A DNA stretch of 64,000 nucleotides, taken from contig NC_065532.1 of assembly GCF_020184175.1 (NCBI RefSeq), forward strand, positions 12,834,001 to 12,898,000, written 5' to 3'. A model generated the notes under the pieces. It saw only the letters and a program-made list of their open reading frames with translations, did no database searches and was not told where the DNA came from. The DNA is from Aphis gossypii. Lineage: Eukaryota; Arthropoda; Insecta; Hemiptera; Aphididae. Shown piece by piece: positions 61,966 to 64,000 of the stretch; the first letter of the stretch is position 1; every line of letters starts with the position of its first letter. Both the position numbers and the translations under genes were made by a program.

Positions 61966-62290
61966 ACCCATGTCCCATACAAAACACCACATTGCGGAGG
62001 AATATGGTAATATCAATCAAATCCATTTTACGATTCCAATTTTTTCCAAAGACAATTTATCTTGTACTATTTCAATTCAACTAAATAATATCCCACTGAT
62101 TATAGCTACAAATTACCGTCTCATAAAACATATCATAACCACAAGCAATTTATCCAACAATTTCTATCTGATAATAAGTAATTATAATAATTTTATAATT
62201 ATAGGTGGAGATTATAACGCTAAACACCAAAGTTGGGGTTGTTTGGTCATCAACAACCCACGTGAGGCTCTTTTACAATTTTATTAGTAC
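61966..62290 (+). mobile_element. LINE endonuclease (Jockey-type) fragment
   Basis: The frame contains IIIGGDYNAKHQSWGC followed by NNPREALLQFY. This is the GGDFNAKH-x-WG block of the apurinic-type endonuclease of non-LTR retrotransposons (Asp and Asn are catalytic in the family). The upstream part is degraded, and a stop follows at 62285-62287. It could belong to the same element class as 58468-58791, but the order is opposite to a single intact copy. Confidence 0.65.
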
Positions 62291-62635
62291 CAACAGTATT
62301 AAATTTGAATACTTTCTCTTTTCAGACCAACCTTTTAATTTTTTACGGCACAAAGTAATTGATTAATCTTTAATAACTTACTTCAATAATTGCACACCTT
62401 TTCAATTTTAATTAAAAATATATATATCCTATTTAACTAAGTACCTAACTAGTTTAACACATCAATTGTGTTAACCTATCATAAATGAAAATTTCCACTA
62501 GCTACTGTGCATGTTTCTTGATGCAAACAAATGAACATGTTGTATTGAAAAAAATTATGATTTGCTGTTAACTTTATTCACACACCTATTGGTGGTATCA
62601 AAATTAACAATATTGCATCTTACAATAATTATAAT

Positions 62636-62907
62636 CAGTGGCGTAGCCAGGATTTTTTTTAGGGGGGGGTTTTTTTAGTAATGAAATAAAATAAATCTAC
62701 AACCGTATTGAAATAATAAAATAATTGAATGATAATGATTATTATCACCAGTGCAGTCGATAACGTGAATACGGCATAACAGAATACATTTTACCACGAA
62801 TAAATGATTGTTTTTCTATATTATAAACATTATATTTTTGATAAAAATACGGCCCAAGGGGGGGGGGGGGGTTTCAACCCCCAACCCCCCCCCTGGCTAC
62901 GCCACTG
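62636..62907. mobile_element. Perfectly flanked hAT-type MITE
   Basis: 272 bp. Ends cagtggcgtagccagg and cctggctacgccactg are perfect inverted repeats. Identical 8-base duplications attataat lie at 62628-62635 and 62908-62915. A G-run near each end (one on each strand) is typical of this family. Its perfect flanks mark a young insertion, of the same family as 2902-3055. Confidence 0.93.
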
Positions 62908-62915
62908 ATTATAAT

Positions 62916-63466
62916 ACACAAAAAGTAAACAATATAACGCAAAAATAATAAGAAATAGTAAAAAATAATTCATGAAACATTATATTTTTATGTTATACAT
63001 TAATGAACACATTTTGTTCTATATAAATTGATTTTATTTATTTTTTCACATAGATTTAACATTAAATTTGATTCAACACACTTAGATTATTAAATACATT
63101 TTATGCCATAACTTATGACTTATGAGCAATAAAATGTAATTATATATTTTTTAAAACGAATGGCAGTCTGTTTATAAATATACCTAATTTAAACACATAG
63201 GTAACTTGTTTTTAAATGTAATGAATAAGAAATATATTATTTAGTTTGGGATGATATCAATACAGTTCAAAGGTATGTCACAAAAATAACATACCAAAAA
63301 AAAGTTACACCTAAAATATATAATACAATAAATTATTAAAATGAAAAAAAATTGAACAATTCAAATAATAATAATAAAAAAAATCAACTACCTATATTGT
63401 AACCTAATGTAACCAAAGACCAACAATTAAAAATACAAAAAACTAAATAAAACCCCGTATCATCTT
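62916..63466. other. 3' flank of CCDC47
   Basis: AT-rich; presumably the CCDC47 3' UTR and intergenic DNA. No other gene seen. Confidence 0.45.
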
Positions 63467-63947
63467 TTACATAGACTTAACTTTTAGTTGTTTCATTCTT
63501 GGTGCCTTTTTCCTTTGTTGACGTTTCATCTCTTTTTCCTCCCACTTTCGTTGCTTCTCTGGGTCCTCCTAAATAATAAAATTTAAAAAAATACATTATT
63601 ACTTTCACAAAAGAATACAACACAATTCAACTTTTACTTTTAAAATTCTTTCTTTTTCAAGTTTTTTCTTTTCTTCTTTTCTTGCCGCAGCTGCTTCAGC
63701 ACGTGCTGCATGAGTAGTTTTTAAAAATGCTTCCTCAACACGCAGTCTATTTTTTTCCGCTTTACTTTTAGCTTCTTTGCTAATTCTCAACCGCTTAATA
63801 CGTTCCATACATTGGAATATAAATGACATTAATGGGTAAATGGTACTAATCGCTTCCTGAGGATCAGCGTATTTATCAGTAGGAATAGTAAATGTGAATA
63901 TTAACACTTTCTTCACTGCTGGTAATTTAGTGGGAACTGCAGTTTCA
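63467..63947 (-). CDS. CCDC47: CCDC47 (PAT10-complex subunit), C-terminal exons only
   Basis: CCDC47 is an ER membrane protein; with Asterix it forms the PAT complex that chaperones multipass proteins at the ribosome-translocon. Two minus-strand exons: 63947-63638 and 63568-63467. The first carries on from an exon beyond the window (acceptor at 63948, split codon). It encodes KKVLIFTFTIPTDKYADPQEAIS, given in part, then a long charged helix (EEAFLKTTHAARAEAAAARK, EEKKKLEKERILK). The second reads EDPEKQRKWEEKEMKRQQRK and ends KMKQLKV-like MKQLKVKSM. These blocks match the family's C-terminal coiled coil. The frame is intact; the N-terminal membrane part lies outside the window. Confidence 0.88.
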
Positions 63948-64000
63948 CTAGAACAAAAAATATATATATATATATATTTATATTTATTTTATTAATATAG

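Noticed and set aside
1..64000. Prokaryotic operons, CRISPR arrays, tRNA or rRNA genes
   Set aside because: None seen. Genes are spliced and metazoan, repeats are not regularly spaced, and no cloverleaf-like sequence was recognised by eye.

Overview
The window looks like nuclear DNA of an insect, most likely an aphid. It is very AT-rich, its genes have short GT-AG introns and metazoan orthologues, and the spaces between genes are packed with hAT-type MITEs and other transposon remains. The aphid assignment is inferred from overall character (composition, recurrent taggtacct-type strings, transposon and glycoprotein content); no single sequence proves it.

Six conserved or recognisable host genes form the backbone. 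From left to right: zw10 (993-4438, +, 10 exons); a truncated takeout/JHBP-like gene (37996-38641, +); the mitochondrial processing peptidase beta subunit (39579-41858, +, 8 exons); the DEAD-box helicase DDX47 (46603-44214, -, 8 exons), tail-to-tail with the peptidase gene; PHRF1 (50368-56385, +, 11 exons, one of 3.9 kb), head-to-head with DDX47; and the 3' end of CCDC47 (63947-63467, -) running off the right edge. These serve unrelated housekeeping roles: kinetochore and membrane tethering, mitochondrial import, rRNA processing, transcription-linked ubiquitylation, and ER membrane-protein insertion.

Between zw10 and the peptidase lies about 33 kb of accessory DNA. It holds two decayed MULE-type transposase genes (8609-12611, +, FLYWCH class; 17429-15921, -, SWIM class), a lipocalin-like orphan first exon, a C2H2 gene fragment, an unassigned transposase-like pseudogene (19801-22240), a recently dead hAT/ZMYM1-like transposase (31246-35044), and a small putative secreted Asn-rich protein (36436-36865). 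There is also an endogenous class III glycoprotein gene of the kind found in chuviruses and captured by BEL/Pao retroelements (28369-24906, -). It is split by a 1.5 kb repeat.

The most unusual structure is at 20773-25360: two large, nearly perfect inverted duplications lie side by side, one copying the transposase pseudogene and the other the 3' half of the glycoprotein gene. A third giant palindrome (36862-37836), bounded by TTAA, starts on the stop codon of the secreted-protein gene, and a fourth small palindrome abuts it.

The right end (58.4-62.9 kb) carries LINE fragments, an internally deleted but intron-containing copy of the ATP synthase alpha gene, an isolated GC-rich coding-like block with 7-residue repeats, and a perfect hAT MITE. 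I see no bacterial, organellar, tRNA, rRNA or CRISPR features. No intact undescribed system is demonstrated. The best candidates for follow-up are the paired inverted duplications, the glycoprotein gene, the Asn-rich secreted protein and the GC-rich block.
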